Positions 55,810 through 64,000 of a stretch of DNA of 64,000 bases are shown here, piece by piece. Source of the stretch: Knoellia sp. S7-12 (GTDB lineage Bacteria > Actinomycetota > Actinomycetes > Actinomycetales > Dermatophilaceae); assembly GCF_040518285.1 (NCBI RefSeq), contig NZ_CP155449.1:2976001-3040000 (forward strand), written 5' to 3'. The notes under the pieces are model-generated. The model was not told the origin of the DNA and made no database searches. It saw only the letters and a list, made by a program, of their open reading frames with translations. The position numbers and the translations under genes were made by a program. Position 1 is the first letter of the stretch. Every line of letters starts with the position of its first letter.

Positions 55810-55877
55810 GGGCGCCCACGCTATCCGCTGCCGTTGGCCCCCTTCGCGAGCCGGGCCCGACAGTTGGCGTGGCTCGG

Positions 55878-56855
55878 CTATTCGAGCCCCACGTGGCCCG
55901 GGTGCGGCTCGGACGGGATGACCCCGAGGCGTCCGGCCTGGAAGTCCTCGAAGGCCTGGATCAGCTCGGCGCGCGTGTTCATCACGAACGGCCCGTAGGC
56001 GGCCACAGGTTCACGAATCGGCAGCCCGCCCAGGATCATGACCTCGAGCTGAGGGCTGCGCGCCTCCTGGCGCTGGCTGGCGCTGACCCTGATCGAGTCG
56101 CCCGCGCCCAGCACCGCGAGCTGCCCCTTCCGGATGGGTTGCCGCTCAGCGCCGACCTGACCGTTTCCCGCCAGCACGTAGACGAGCGCGTTGAAGTCCG
56201 GGCGCCACGGGACGTCCACCTCGGCATCAGGCTCGATGGTGGCGTGGACGAGCGCGATCGGGGTATGCGTGATCCCGGGCCCGGCGTGCCCGCCGACCTC
56301 ACCGGCGATGACGCGCAGCAGCGCGCCGCCGTCCGGTGAGCTGAGCAGGCGAACCTCCCCGCCGCGGATGTCCTGGTACCTCGGGTCGGACATCTTCTGC
56401 CGACTCGGCAGGTTGACCCACAGCTGAGTCCCGTGGAACAACCCACCATTGACGACGACCTCCTCGGGCGGCGCCTCGATGTGCAGCAAACCGGAACCGG
56501 CGGTCATCCACTGGGTGTCCCCGTCGGAGATCACGCCACCACCACCGTGGGAGTCCTTGTGTTCGAAGGTCCCGTCGAGCATGTAGGTCACCGTCTCGAA
56601 CCCACGGTGCGGGTGCCACGGCGTGCCCTTCGGCTCACCCGGCGCGTACTCAACCTCGCCCATCTGGTCCATGTGGATGAAGGGATCGAGCTCGGCCAGA
56701 TCGACACCGGCGAAGGCGCGACGCACCGGGAACCCCTCACCCTCGAAGCCACTCGGCGCCGTGGTGATGCTCCGGACGGGCCGCCCGTGGGTGGCCAGGT
56801 CGGGCGCGGCGAGCCTCGGCAGGGCGAGCACGTTGTCAACCGTCACTGCAGGCAT
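55878..56855 (-). CDS. Pirin-family protein
   Basis: 325-residue bicupin. Metal ligands in the first cupin: His81 and His83 (HPHRGFET), a His in the HKDSHGGG segment and the His/Glu of LLHIEAP. FETVTYMLDGTFEHKDS and WMTAGSGLLHIEA are typical pirin blocks. Bacterial pirins may act as quercetin dioxygenases or as regulators. GGAGG precedes ATG 56855. A 12-bp palindrome (TTGAAGCTTCAA) lies 20 bp upstream, which suggests control by a MarR-type repressor, as often seen for pirin genes. Confidence 0.93.
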   Translation of the reverse strand: MPAVTVDNVLALPRLAAPDLATHGRPVRSITTAPSGFEGEGFPVRRAFAGVDLAELDPFIHMDQMGEVEYAPGEPKGTPWHPHRGFETVTYMLDGTFEHKDSHGGGGVISDGDTQWMTAGSGLLHIEAPPEEVVVNGGLFHGTQLWVNLPSRQKMSDPRYQDIRGGEVRLLSSPDGGALLRVIAGEVGGHAGPGITHTPIALVHATIEPDAEVDVPWRPDFNALVYVLAGNGQVGAERQPIRKGQLAVLGAGDSIRVSASQRQEARSPQLEVMILGGLPIREPVAAYGPFVMNTRAELIQAFEDFQAGRLGVIPSEPHPGHVGLE

Positions 56856-56874
56856 GTCTACCTCCGTTGAGAGA

Positions 56875-56886
56875 TTGAAGCTTCAA
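56875..56886. promoter_or_regulatory. Perfect palindrome TTGAAGCTTCAA, probable operator
   Basis: This 12-bp perfect palindrome lies 20 bp before the pirin start, inside the divergent gap with the TIGR03089 gene. It is of MarR-operator form. No MarR gene is in the window, so the regulator would act in trans. Confidence 0.55.
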
Positions 56887-56966
56887 CCAGTGTGTGTAGC
56901 GTGGTCCGTGTCCGGTCTATTCCACACCTGGGTGCCACCCTTCCCTCTTTCCGTAGGGTGACCGAT

Positions 56967-57698
56967 GTGACCCGACCCGCCGATGTCCTGCAGCAGATGC
57001 TCCGCTCCGACTCCGCGAAGCCGCGGATCACGACCTACGACGACACCGACGACCCGACGCGCGGTGAACGCATCGAGCTCTCCGCCCGCGTCTTCGGCAA
57101 CTGGGTGAACAAGGCGGCCAACGCTCTGCAGGACGAGTTCGACATCGCCCCCGGCTCAGTCGTCCGCCTCGACCTGCCGCCGCACTGGCGCACCGCCTAC
57201 TGGGCCCTCGCCACATGGTCCGTGGGCGGCACCGTCAGCCTCGATGAGAGTGACGCAGACGAAGGCGGCACACCACCAGACCTGCTCGTCACGACCGACC
57301 CCGAGGCGGCCGCTGCCAGCGACTCCCCCGCGGTCCTCGTCACCCTCGCCGGCCTCGCCCGCTCCGCCAGCGTCCCCGTTGCGCAGGGCGTCATGGACGA
57401 GGCCAAGGAACTCAGCACCCACGGCGACCAGTTCGCCGCGTGGGAAGAGCCAGCAGACAGCGACACCGCACTGATCGCCGGAGGCGAGCGGACGGCATAC
57501 GCCGATGTGATGGATTCAGCTGCGCCGCAGGTGGATTCAACAGAACGCCGGCACCTCACGATGACTGACACGGCCGACTTCCTCCGCGCCTGCCTTGCCC
57601 TGTGGGCGGCAGACGGCTCGGTCGTGCTCAGTCGCGGCGAGGCGCCGGCGGACGTCTTGACGGAGCGATCCCGGGTCGAAGGTGCTACCAGCGCCTGA
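56967..57698 (+). CDS. TIGR03089 family protein
   Basis: 243-residue actinobacterial protein of the TIGR03089 family (Rv3268-like). It looks like an N-terminal piece of an AMP-forming acyl-CoA synthetase (TYDDTDDPTRGERIELSARVFGNWVNKAANAL, RLDLPPHWRTAYWALATWSVGGTVSL) without the catalytic region, so it probably is not an adenylating enzyme. GTG 56967 with AGGG 8 nt upstream was chosen; the frame opens 25 codons earlier. It is monocistronic and converges on the peptidoglycan hydrolase. Confidence 0.88.
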   Translation: MTRPADVLQQMLRSDSAKPRITTYDDTDDPTRGERIELSARVFGNWVNKAANALQDEFDIAPGSVVRLDLPPHWRTAYWALATWSVGGTVSLDESDADEGGTPPDLLVTTDPEAAAASDSPAVLVTLAGLARSASVPVAQGVMDEAKELSTHGDQFAAWEEPADSDTALIAGGERTAYADVMDSAAPQVDSTERRHLTMTDTADFLRACLALWAADGSVVLSRGEAPADVLTERSRVEGATSA

Positions 57699-57713
57699 CC
57701 CCGGACCGGGTCA
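57696..57713. terminator. Short palindrome holding both stop codons
   Basis: TGACCC and GGGTCA pair around CCGGACC. The left TGA ends the TIGR03089 gene, and the right TCA is the minus-strand TGA of the hydrolase gene. It is only 18 bp, so a weak terminator at best. Confidence 0.45.
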
Positions 57714-59555
57714 CATCTGCTTCTCGATGGCCTTCCACGTCAACGTGGCGACGACACCGGTCGAGGCGAGCCTGGCCCGCCCCTGTGCTGCCTTAACCGC
57801 AGCCTCGGTGGCCGGGCCGAAGGACCCGTCGGCTCCGATCCGCAGAGCCTTCTGGAGCGCCACGACGTTCGCGCCCCTCGAGCCACGCTTCGCGACGGTG
57901 TTCCAGTAGGGCAGGAGCGGGTGCACCTTTGCCTCGACCTTGCTCCAGGTCGCAGCATCGACGACACCAGTGGCATTGAGACTCACTGACCGCTGGAACG
58001 CGACAACGCGCGCGGCGGTGGCCGGGCCGAAGGAACCATCGACCGCGACACCACCGATGCCGGCCTGGAGCACCTTGACCGCGGTGCCCCTGGAGCCCGT
58101 CCGGAGCGTCGTGGCCTTGTATGCCGTGAACTGCGTCGACGTCGACGTGCTCGGCGGCGGGGTGGTCGGTGGCGGCGTCACGGGCGCGGACTGCCCCATG
58201 AGGGCGGCCCACGTCTGCGCGGCCACGACACCGGTCGGCGAGATCCGCTTGGAGGTCTGATAGGCCTTGACCTTGGCCTCGGTGGCCGGGCCGAATCTGC
58301 CGTCGGCGCCGATGGCAAGCGCCTTCTGCAGCGCGACGACGGCCGGGCCGGTCGAGCCGCGCCTGAGGATGAGCTTGGCGTAGGGAGCGAGCGGCGACGC
58401 CACGGGCGGCGTCGTGACGGGCGGGGTGGAAACGCCCATGAGCGCGTTCCAGGTCAGCTTCGCGACGACACCGGTCGGTGAGATCCGCTTGGACGTCTGG
58501 TAGGCCTTGACCTTGGTCTCCGTAGCCGGGCCGAAGGAGCCGTCGGCAGTGAGCCCGAGCGCCTTCTGCAGTGCGACGACTGCCGCACCCCTGGAGCCGC
58601 GCTGGATGACCGTGTTGACGTATGCCGCAAGCGGACTGGGAGTCGTCGTGCCCCCGCCGGTCCGGGAGGGGACGAGCCTCAACTGGACGAGCTTGGTCCA
58701 GGTGGCGTTGTCGAGCTGCTTGGTGACGGCGACGCCGTTGCGCGACTGGAAGGACGCGACGGCCGCCTCGGTGGCCGGCCCGAACCGGCCATCCTGGGCG
58801 AGCTTGAGTGCTGCTTGGGCGATCAGCAGGTCCTTGTGCGTGTCACCGCGCTTGAGGAGGGGATAGCCACTGGACGTGGCAGGCGGGGTCGGGACGACGG
58901 GTGAGGTCGGTGCGGTGGTGGGGCCGGTGAGCTGGACGGACGTGAGGGCCTGCCCGGTCCACCACGACGTGCGCTTGTAGGCGCCGTCCCACGTGAACGA
59001 GATGTGGATGTGGTCGGTGTGCGGGGAGGAGCCGGAGTACGGCGCCCAGCCGCGGGCCGGGTCGTAGGCACGCCACATCTGGCGGTTCCAGATGATGTAG
59101 TTGATGCCGAACCGGCGGGCCATTGCCCCGGGGCGACCCTGCGAGTCGGGTGCCGAGAGCCAACGCGTGATCGCGTTGCCCAGAGCGAGCCCATCGCCGC
59201 TGTAGGCGTTGACCATCCAGTCGAGGGCACGGCCTTCACCGTGCTCGGCGGCACACGTGCGGTTGATCCCGTAGACATGCCTGCCGTAGTGGCTGTTGAG
59301 GAGCTGCGCAAACGCCGTCGGGCCCGGCAGGTCACCACTGAGGCAGCGGTAGCCCTCCTGGTACTTCGGGGCGATGTCGAGCGCGCTGGGCAGCGACTTC
59401 GTCGGGGGCGGCGGGACGCTCGTCGCGAGGGCGGCAGACGCGCTCCCACCCGCGAACGAGAGGCCGAGCGGGATCGACAGGAGAGAGACGGAGACGGCCC
59501 CGAGGGCACGAACCGGTCCTCGGGTCGACGTTGCAGGCGAAGTGACGCGCGTCAA
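57711..59555 (-). CDS. Secreted LAS-type peptidoglycan hydrolase with five PG-binding repeats
   Basis: 614 residues. Signal peptide ([26 protein letters not shown]), then a domain (60-200) with HGEGRALD at 105-112 and [10 protein letters not shown] (His179, 182, 184), the metal-ligand pattern of LAS-family peptidases. Five PG_binding_1 repeats follow (about 235-614), each with a core like [16 protein letters not shown] and DGSFGPATE. Repeats 2 and 3 are nearly identical also in DNA. Pro/Thr linkers separate them. The enzyme probably trims peptide stems in the wall. The GTCACA repeats upstream fit control by MtrA. Confidence 0.87.
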   Translation of the reverse strand: MTRVTSPATSTRGPVRALGAVSVSLLSIPLGLSFAGGSASAALATSVPPPPTKSLPSALDIAPKYQEGYRCLSGDLPGPTAFAQLLNSHYGRHVYGINRTCAAEHGEGRALDWMVNAYSGDGLALGNAITRWLSAPDSQGRPGAMARRFGINYIIWNRQMWRAYDPARGWAPYSGSSPHTDHIHISFTWDGAYKRTSWWTGQALTSVQLTGPTTAPTSPVVPTPPATSSGYPLLKRGDTHKDLLIAQAALKLAQDGRFGPATEAAVASFQSRNGVAVTKQLDNATWTKLVQLRLVPSRTGGGTTTPSPLAAYVNTVIQRGSRGAAVVALQKALGLTADGSFGPATETKVKAYQTSKRISPTGVVAKLTWNALMGVSTPPVTTPPVASPLAPYAKLILRRGSTGPAVVALQKALAIGADGRFGPATEAKVKAYQTSKRISPTGVVAAQTWAALMGQSAPVTPPPTTPPPSTSTSTQFTAYKATTLRTGSRGTAVKVLQAGIGGVAVDGSFGPATAARVVAFQRSVSLNATGVVDAATWSKVEAKVHPLLPYWNTVAKRGSRGANVVALQKALRIGADGSFGPATEAAVKAAQGRARLASTGVVATLTWKAIEKQM

Positions 59556-59605
59556 CGAAAGCTCCTCAGGGGGCGACAGGGGTGGAGACTTCGTGCTCGG
59601 GATCC

Positions 59606-59667
59606 GTCACAGACGTCACATGAGACACGTTGGCTCGCCATTTGTCCCACCTGTCACAGGGGTAACG
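59606..59667. promoter_or_regulatory. Two GTCACA-type direct-repeat pairs, MtrA-site-like
   Basis: GTCACA at 59606 and 59615 (9-bp period), and GTCACA at 59653 with GTAACG at 59662 (same period). They lie 50-110 bp upstream of the peptidoglycan hydrolase start. MtrA sites in mycobacteria and corynebacteria are direct repeats of GTCACA/GTAAC-like 8-9-mers. The remainder of the 295-bp gap is AT-richer and holds the promoters. Confidence 0.45.
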
Positions 59668-59830
59668 CAAGTGATCAGGGGGAATTACATTGATGTACTT
59701 CGTAATACCCCGGCTTGTACAGAAGAATCTCTCGAAGAAGGCGTGAAAGTCGGGAGGATCTTCTGGACGTGTCGCCGGCCCATGATGACGCGGCAGCCCT
59801 GGACCCCCACCACATCGGCGCCCTCCCTCA

Positions 59831-59848
59831 CGGTGACTAGAGTCACCG
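59831..59848 (+). promoter_or_regulatory. Palindrome CGGTGACT-AG-AGTCACCG over a -10 box
   Basis: The 8-bp arms match perfectly. TAGAGT (59838-59843) inside it lies 7 nt before ATG 59851 and fits a leaderless -10. A repressor bound here would block transcription of the CoA-transferase pair. Confidence 0.5.
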
Positions 59849-59850
59849 CC

Positions 59851-60648
59851 ATGGACAAGGTCGTCTCCTCTGCAACCGCAGCCCTCGAGGACGTCCGCGA
59901 CGGTGCCAGCCTGGCCGTCGGCGGGTTCGGGCTCTGCGGCATACCCAGCATCCTGATCGCCGAACTGCACGCCAAGGGGGTGCGGGATCTCGAGGTCTTC
60001 TCCAACAACTGCGGTGTGGACGACTGGGGGCTCGGCATCCTCTTGGGTGCCAAGCAGATCCGGCGGATGGTCTCGTCCTACGTCGGCGAGAACAAGGAAT
60101 TCGCCCGCCAGTACCTCGAGGGCGAACTCGAGGTCGAGCTCACCCCGCAAGGGACTCTGGCCGAACGCCTCCGCGCCGGCGGAGCCGGCATAGCGGCCTT
60201 CTTCACGCCGACCGGTGTCGGGAGCCAGGTCGCCGATGGCGGACTGCCGTGGAGGTATGCCGCGGACGGCAGTGTCGCTCTCGCCTCACCTCCCAAGGAG
60301 ACCAGGACGTTCAGGCTCGGTGGCGAGGAACGGACCTTCGTCCTCGAGGAGGGCATCGCTGCAGACTTCGGGCTCGTGCGCGCCTGGAAGGGCGACCGTC
60401 ACGGCAACCTCGTCTTCAACAAGTCCTCCCGCAACTTCAACCCGCTCTGCGCGATGTCCGGTCGCATCACGATCGCCGAGGTCGAGGAACTCGTTGAGCC
60501 GGGTGAGCTTGACCCGGATGAGGTCCACCTGCCCGGGATCTATGTCCAGCGAGTCGTGCAGCTGACGCCAGAACAGGCTCAGGACAAGCGAATTGAGAAG
60601 CGCACCGTCACCGCGGCCGCGCCGACGACTGACAGCAAGGAGGCCTGA
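59851..60648 (+). CDS. scoA: 3-oxoacid CoA-transferase, subunit A
   Basis: 265-residue alpha subunit of succinyl-CoA:3-oxoacid CoA-transferase, which activates acetoacetate with CoA from succinyl-CoA. Gly-rich loop [28 protein letters not shown] and [25 protein letters not shown] are family blocks. No ribosome site; TAGAGT is 7 nt before the ATG. It is 2 bp upstream of subunit B. Both are cytoplasmic and act together in ketone-body or branched acid use. Confidence 0.93.
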   Translation: MDKVVSSATAALEDVRDGASLAVGGFGLCGIPSILIAELHAKGVRDLEVFSNNCGVDDWGLGILLGAKQIRRMVSSYVGENKEFARQYLEGELEVELTPQGTLAERLRAGGAGIAAFFTPTGVGSQVADGGLPWRYAADGSVALASPPKETRTFRLGGEERTFVLEEGIAADFGLVRAWKGDRHGNLVFNKSSRNFNPLCAMSGRITIAEVEELVEPGELDPDEVHLPGIYVQRVVQLTPEQAQDKRIEKRTVTAAAPTTDSKEA

Positions 60649-60650
60649 CG

Positions 60651-61286
60651 ATGGCTCTGACTCGTGACGAGATGGCTGCCCGCGCGGCCAGTGAACTCAC
60701 CGACGGTTCCTACGTCAACCTCGGCATCGGACTGCCGACACTCGTCCCGAACTTCGTCCCGGACGACGTCGAGCTCGTCCTCCAGTCCGAGAACGGCATC
60801 CTCGGCGTGGGCGCCTATCCCAGCGAGGATGTGGTCGATCCCGACCTCATCAACGCGGGCAAGGAGACCGTCACGACGCGTCGTGGCGCGAGCTACTTCG
60901 ACAGCGCGACGAGCTTCGGGATGATCCGCGGCGGCAAGGTCGACGCGGCGATCCTCGGGGCCATGCAGGTCTCCCGCGGCGGCGACATCGCCAACTGGAT
61001 GATCCCCGGCAAGATGGTCAAGGGCATGGGCGGAGCGATGGACCTCGTCCACGGCGCCAAGAAGGTCATCGTCCTCATGGAGCACGTCGCCAAGGACGGC
61101 ACCCACAAGATCGTCGACGAGTGCGACCTGCCGATCACGGGCCTGGCCGTCGTGCAGCGCATCATCACCGACCTCGCCGTCATCGACATCACTGAGGAAG
61201 GGCTCGTCGTGCGCGAGCTCGCCCCCGGAGTCACCGAGGACGAGCTGCGCGACAAGACAGGGCCCAACCTGACGTTCGACCTCTAG
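60651..61286 (+). CDS. scoB: 3-oxoacid CoA-transferase, subunit B
   Basis: 211-residue beta subunit. Catalytic Glu47 is in [13 protein letters not shown], which forms the CoA thioester. Other blocks are [53 protein letters not shown] and CDLPITG. Starts 2 bp after scoA, with AGGAGG near the scoA end as ribosome site. Length is usual. It ends 33 bp before the converging membrane-protein gene without a visible hairpin. Confidence 0.95.
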   Translation: MALTRDEMAARAASELTDGSYVNLGIGLPTLVPNFVPDDVELVLQSENGILGVGAYPSEDVVDPDLINAGKETVTTRRGASYFDSATSFGMIRGGKVDAAILGAMQVSRGGDIANWMIPGKMVKGMGGAMDLVHGAKKVIVLMEHVAKDGTHKIVDECDLPITGLAVVQRIITDLAVIDITEEGLVVRELAPGVTEDELRDKTGPNLTFDL

Positions 61287-61319
61287 GGCGAGCTGATGGC
61301 GCGCCGATGCGCAGACACG

Positions 61320-63578
61320 TCAGGGTCCTGTGAGCTCCCATGCCGCCGCGTCCGGGGTGTCGACTCCGAGCCGGGCAAACGGCGCCAGGTCATCGGCGTG
61401 GGGCAACAGCTTGTCGACATAGACCCACCGGACTCCGAGGTCCCAGAGCTGCTGTCGGGCGTCCTCGGTCGGTGCCGCGATGAACCCGTCATTGAGCCGC
61501 AAGATCTCGGGCTTCCAGTAGTCGACGGTGAGCGAGTCGCGACCATTGGGTGCCTCTCTCGTCGCCCGCGGCGTGGCGGTCCACCCCTCCACGAGCGACT
61601 GCCGCTCACTGAACGCCGTGACCAGCCAGCGCCTGCTGTCGCAGCCACCAAAAGGTGATCGGATCGCGGTGCAGTGGCGGTTCGTCATGACGACATCCCG
61701 AGGTTGCGAGTTGTCCCGAATGTACCGAGCGGTATCGATCTGGTCCTGAGACACGGCGAGGGGCACCATGAGGGAGGCCGGCTTGGGAACCGAGCGGAAG
61801 AGCGGCGCTTTGACCGTGTCGAGCCCCGCGATGACCCCGGTGGTCACGGTGGCAACCCCCACGGTCGCGAGGCTGGCACGCACGCGAGCACCGGGCCTGC
61901 CTAGCAGCCAGGCTACGCCCGCGGTCAGGACAATGACGACGGCGGCCACAGCCAGGACTCGCCAGAGCATGGCGACGTTCCCGTCACCCAGCTTTCCGAT
62001 CAGTCGTGTGGGGGCGAGGTAGACCAAGGCCCCCGCTGTCACACCCAGAGCCAGGAGCGGGCCGACGATGTTGCGCCCGAGGGCATGGGTCAGAGCGCGA
62101 GCACCCATTGCGGAGGCGATGGCCGCCAACGGCATTGCCGTCAGCAGGAAGTAGTACTGACTGCGACCGGGATGTTCGAAGAGCCCGACCGCCGCGGCCC
62201 CCGCGAACGCCCCACCGGCGAGGAGCCACGGCAACGGATCGCGACGGGTCCGGCGGCCGAACAGGGGGGCGAACGAGAGCGCTGCCCCAGTCAGTCCTCC
62301 CAACAAGGCCAGACCCGCAGAGGCTCGCACGAACCAGGGGCCCGGCAGTGAGCCGAGCATCGAGAAGACGTAGCTCTGCTCCGCGGCACCCTTCACTCCC
62401 AGAGCGAGTCCGGCGCTGGACCCGTGGAAGACGACAATCATGGCGAAGACAAGACCGGAGGCGACGACCACCAGATCCACGACGACCCGCAAGCAGAGGG
62501 GGCGGTTCCATAAGAACATCGCAACGGCAGCGAGGGCGAGCCCGGCGACCACGAGTGGTGAAGTCGCACCTTTGGTGCCGGCCGCGATGATCGACAGCAA
62601 CGGCACCAGCAGGTAGGCGGCGCGCGGCAGTTCTCCGCGCCACCGCTGGTTCAGGAGCACGACCAGCGCCAGGAGCGTCGGCACGCCCAGGGCAAGGGTC
62701 GGTGAGTCAGGCGTGAGCGGGAGGCTCAGCGAGGGTATGGCGAACGGATTGCCCCGCGAGGCGAACATCGCGAGCACTGTCGCCAGCAGCGCCACCTTGG
62801 AGCTCCCGGACAACCGCAGAGCGGCAACCATCACGCAGACAGTCACGGTGATGGGCATGAGGGCGGGCATGAACCTGAGCAGGACCAAGTCGAGGTCGGC
62901 CCCGGAAGTAGCCGTGACATGGGCGAGCCACGCGTGGGTGAACCAGTGGTAGCCGAGGTCCTCGCCCAATACGGTGGGCCAACTGGTGGGTCCACGGTGC
63001 AACAACTGCGTTGCCAGGGCCTGGTGCAGGTACGCATCGATGTGCGGCCGGCCGAGACCTTCCCAAGTGACTTGGTTGGTGCGGAAGTAGGCGACGAGTT
63101 GCCGCAACGCCCAGAAGGAGCTGAGCGCGGTGAGTAGGGGAAGCCACCATGGCATCGTGGACAACTGCGCGGACAGGATTCGCCGCCGGGTTGGCGCGAT
63201 GACGAGGAGGGCGGCCGCCACGACGATCGGCAGAACGAAACTGACCCAACGCTGGCCCGTCAGCCCGGCGAGCACCTGAGTCGGCACGGAAATCGCGATC
63301 CCTATTGCGAAGCCCATGGCCAGGTCCTCGAGAAGCCAGCCGTTCCGCGGGCGCACGGCCCGCCACAGCAGGGCACCCGGGAGGACCTGCATCAAGCCGA
63401 CACCGAGGAGCGCACGCAAAGCCGCGTCGGAAGGGAGGCCGGTGCGCACGGCATACACGACATAGATCCCGGCCGCCGCAGCCACAACCACAACCGACAT
63501 CAGGTTGTCCCACGTCGCCGGACTGAGACTCCTCTTGAGGCGTTGGGCGCGGCCGAGAGGATCTGAGTTCGTGTTCAC
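61320..63578 (-). CDS. Large polytopic membrane protein, GT-C-like
   Basis: 752-residue protein with about 14 hydrophobic spans and a soluble C-terminal 180 residues (DTARYIRDNSQPRDVVMTNRHC, LWDLGVRWVYVDKLLPHADDL). The extracytoplasmic loop near 185-225 (VTWEGLGRPHIDAYLHQALATQLLHRGPTS, LGYHWFTHAWLAH) contains Asp and His motifs that could be catalytic, as in GT-C enzymes. It is not closely similar to the protein at 53719 but has the same plan. Family unknown. ATG 63578 lies 115 bp from the divergent methyltransferase. Confidence 0.75.
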   Translation of the reverse strand: MNTNSDPLGRAQRLKRSLSPATWDNLMSVVVVAAAAGIYVVYAVRTGLPSDAALRALLGVGLMQVLPGALLWRAVRPRNGWLLEDLAMGFAIGIAISVPTQVLAGLTGQRWVSFVLPIVVAAALLVIAPTRRRILSAQLSTMPWWLPLLTALSSFWALRQLVAYFRTNQVTWEGLGRPHIDAYLHQALATQLLHRGPTSWPTVLGEDLGYHWFTHAWLAHVTATSGADLDLVLLRFMPALMPITVTVCVMVAALRLSGSSKVALLATVLAMFASRGNPFAIPSLSLPLTPDSPTLALGVPTLLALVVLLNQRWRGELPRAAYLLVPLLSIIAAGTKGATSPLVVAGLALAAVAMFLWNRPLCLRVVVDLVVVASGLVFAMIVVFHGSSAGLALGVKGAAEQSYVFSMLGSLPGPWFVRASAGLALLGGLTGAALSFAPLFGRRTRRDPLPWLLAGGAFAGAAAVGLFEHPGRSQYYFLLTAMPLAAIASAMGARALTHALGRNIVGPLLALGVTAGALVYLAPTRLIGKLGDGNVAMLWRVLAVAAVVIVLTAGVAWLLGRPGARVRASLATVGVATVTTGVIAGLDTVKAPLFRSVPKPASLMVPLAVSQDQIDTARYIRDNSQPRDVVMTNRHCTAIRSPFGGCDSRRWLVTAFSERQSLVEGWTATPRATREAPNGRDSLTVDYWKPEILRLNDGFIAAPTEDARQQLWDLGVRWVYVDKLLPHADDLAPFARLGVDTPDAAAWELTGP

Positions 63579-63693
63579 GTGGCTCCTACAAGCGGGTCGT
63601 CAGCGGCCGGTACTCGTACTCCGCGTCATTCGAAGCGACTGTTAGAGTCCGTGAGTCATCTTTACATCAAGGTCTCAGGAGTTCGAACCACCC

Positions 63694-64000
63694 ATGTCGA
63701 CGGAGTCCGGAACGCCTGAGAACTCACCCGGCGTCTACACCCAGGGCTATTTCGAGACCCGGCTCAAGCCGGATGCGAGCCGCGCGAAGGTGTGGGAGCA
63801 CCTCTGTGAGTACTTCCGCGAGTTCGTCCCGGCAGATGCCGATGTGCTCGAACTCGGCGCCGGCTGGTGCGACTTCGCAAATCACGTGAAGGCCCGTCGA
63901 GTGGTCGCCATGGACCTCGACGCCACTGTTGTCGCCGCCGCTGCGGACCACGTCGAAGCCGTCGTCGGTGACTGTTCTGACCTGTCTCGGTTCGACGACA
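63694..64000 (+). CDS. SAM-dependent methyltransferase, 3' end outside window
   Basis: The first 102 codons are visible. After a short head (VYTQGYFETRLKPDASRAKVWEHLCEYFREF) motif I appears as VLELGAGWCDFANHV, then VVAMDLDATVVAAAADHVE and GDCSDL. This is a class I methyltransferase, as often found among surface-glycan genes. AGGAG lies 12 nt before the ATG. The gene continues past the right edge, so function and length cannot be given. Confidence 0.8.
   Translation, partial: MSTESGTPENSPGVYTQGYFETRLKPDASRAKVWEHLCEYFREFVPADADVLELGAGWCDFANHVKARRVVAMDLDATVVAAAADHVEAVVGDCSDLSRFDD

Noticed and set aside
59556..59850. c-di-AMP (ydaO-type) riboswitch before the peptidoglycan hydrolase
   Set aside because: Genes of this kind often have one, but the conserved blocks of that aptamer were not found on the minus strand.

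Overview
The window is high-GC DNA with dense, short-spaced genes and many GTG starts. Its gene content is typical of a Gram-positive actinobacterium: WhiB2, a BldC-like HTH protein, MtrA-MtrB-LpqB, SecA with a SEC-C tail, the F420 genes cofD and cofE, DUF3499, TIGR03089 and Rv3235-family proteins. The order (Rv3235-like, secA, hpf, comF-like, lpqB, mtrB, mtrA, ahcY, SIS-domain isomerase, phosphomannomutase, DUF3499, Rv3259-like, whiB2, cofD, cofE, and TIGR03089 further on) parallels the Mycobacterium tuberculosis Rv3235-Rv3268 stretch. The organism is not a Mycobacterium: it lacks tmk between mtrA and ahcY, and its CofE has no nitroreductase tail. A micrococcal-type actinobacterium such as Intrasporangiaceae fits, but that placement is inference.

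Layout. 0-4.8 kb: a SAF/CpaB-like and CpaE-like pair (edge of a Flp/Tad-type locus), a BldC-like regulator, a LysM membrane protein and an Rv3235-family protein. 4.9-18.2 kb: secA, a double-GNAT protein, P1 peptidase, YcaQ-type glycosylase, LuxR-type regulator, hpf, comF-like, lpqB, mtrB, mtrA. 18.2-26 kb: an orphan coding fragment, a spermidine-synthase-like enzyme, a solitary Hcp-like protein, a secreted GH3 enzyme, ahcY, DUF808 and YbaK proteins. 26-32.4 kb: sugar-phosphate enzymes, Trm112, a class II UvrA-like ATPase, DUF3499 and an Rv3259-like protein. 32.4-40.2 kb: DUF5719, a giant GT2 membrane protein, whiB2, cofD, cofE and a stand-alone TOPRIM protein. 40.3-41.5 kb: an AT-richer patch with a secreted ricin-type lectin. 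41.5-48.4 kb: a probable envelope-glycan operon (GT2, GT4 fused to a degenerate methyltransferase, two flippase-like membrane proteins, methyltransferase) ending in an AlkA-like glycosylase. 48.4-49.2 kb: a TRIC-type channel gene between two ~52-bp inverted repeats. 49.3-53.7 kb: RimK fused to TrkA-C, a RimB-like protease, an M14 deacylase, an alpha/beta hydrolase and an IMPase-family phosphatase. 53.7-64 kb: two large GT-C-like membrane proteins, pirin, TIGR03089, a peptidoglycan hydrolase with five PG-binding repeats, a 3-oxoacid CoA-transferase pair and a truncated methyltransferase.

How the genes work together. Much of the window concerns the envelope: secretion (SecA), envelope stress and cell-wall hydrolase control (MtrAB-LpqB), mannose-phosphate supply (SIS isomerase, phosphomannomutase), polyprenyl-sugar transfer and glycan export, and peptidoglycan binding or cleavage. 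GTCACA direct repeats upstream of the peptidoglycan hydrolase resemble MtrA sites, which would link it to MtrAB. The DNA shows three repeat families: the heptamer GTATGCC (about 49 copies on both strands), a ~75-bp palindromic element at two gene ends, and the long inverted repeats around the TRIC gene. Many genes here appear to be leaderless, with a TANNNT box 6-7 nt before the start codon. I found no tRNA, rRNA, CRISPR array, intact insertion sequence or prophage.
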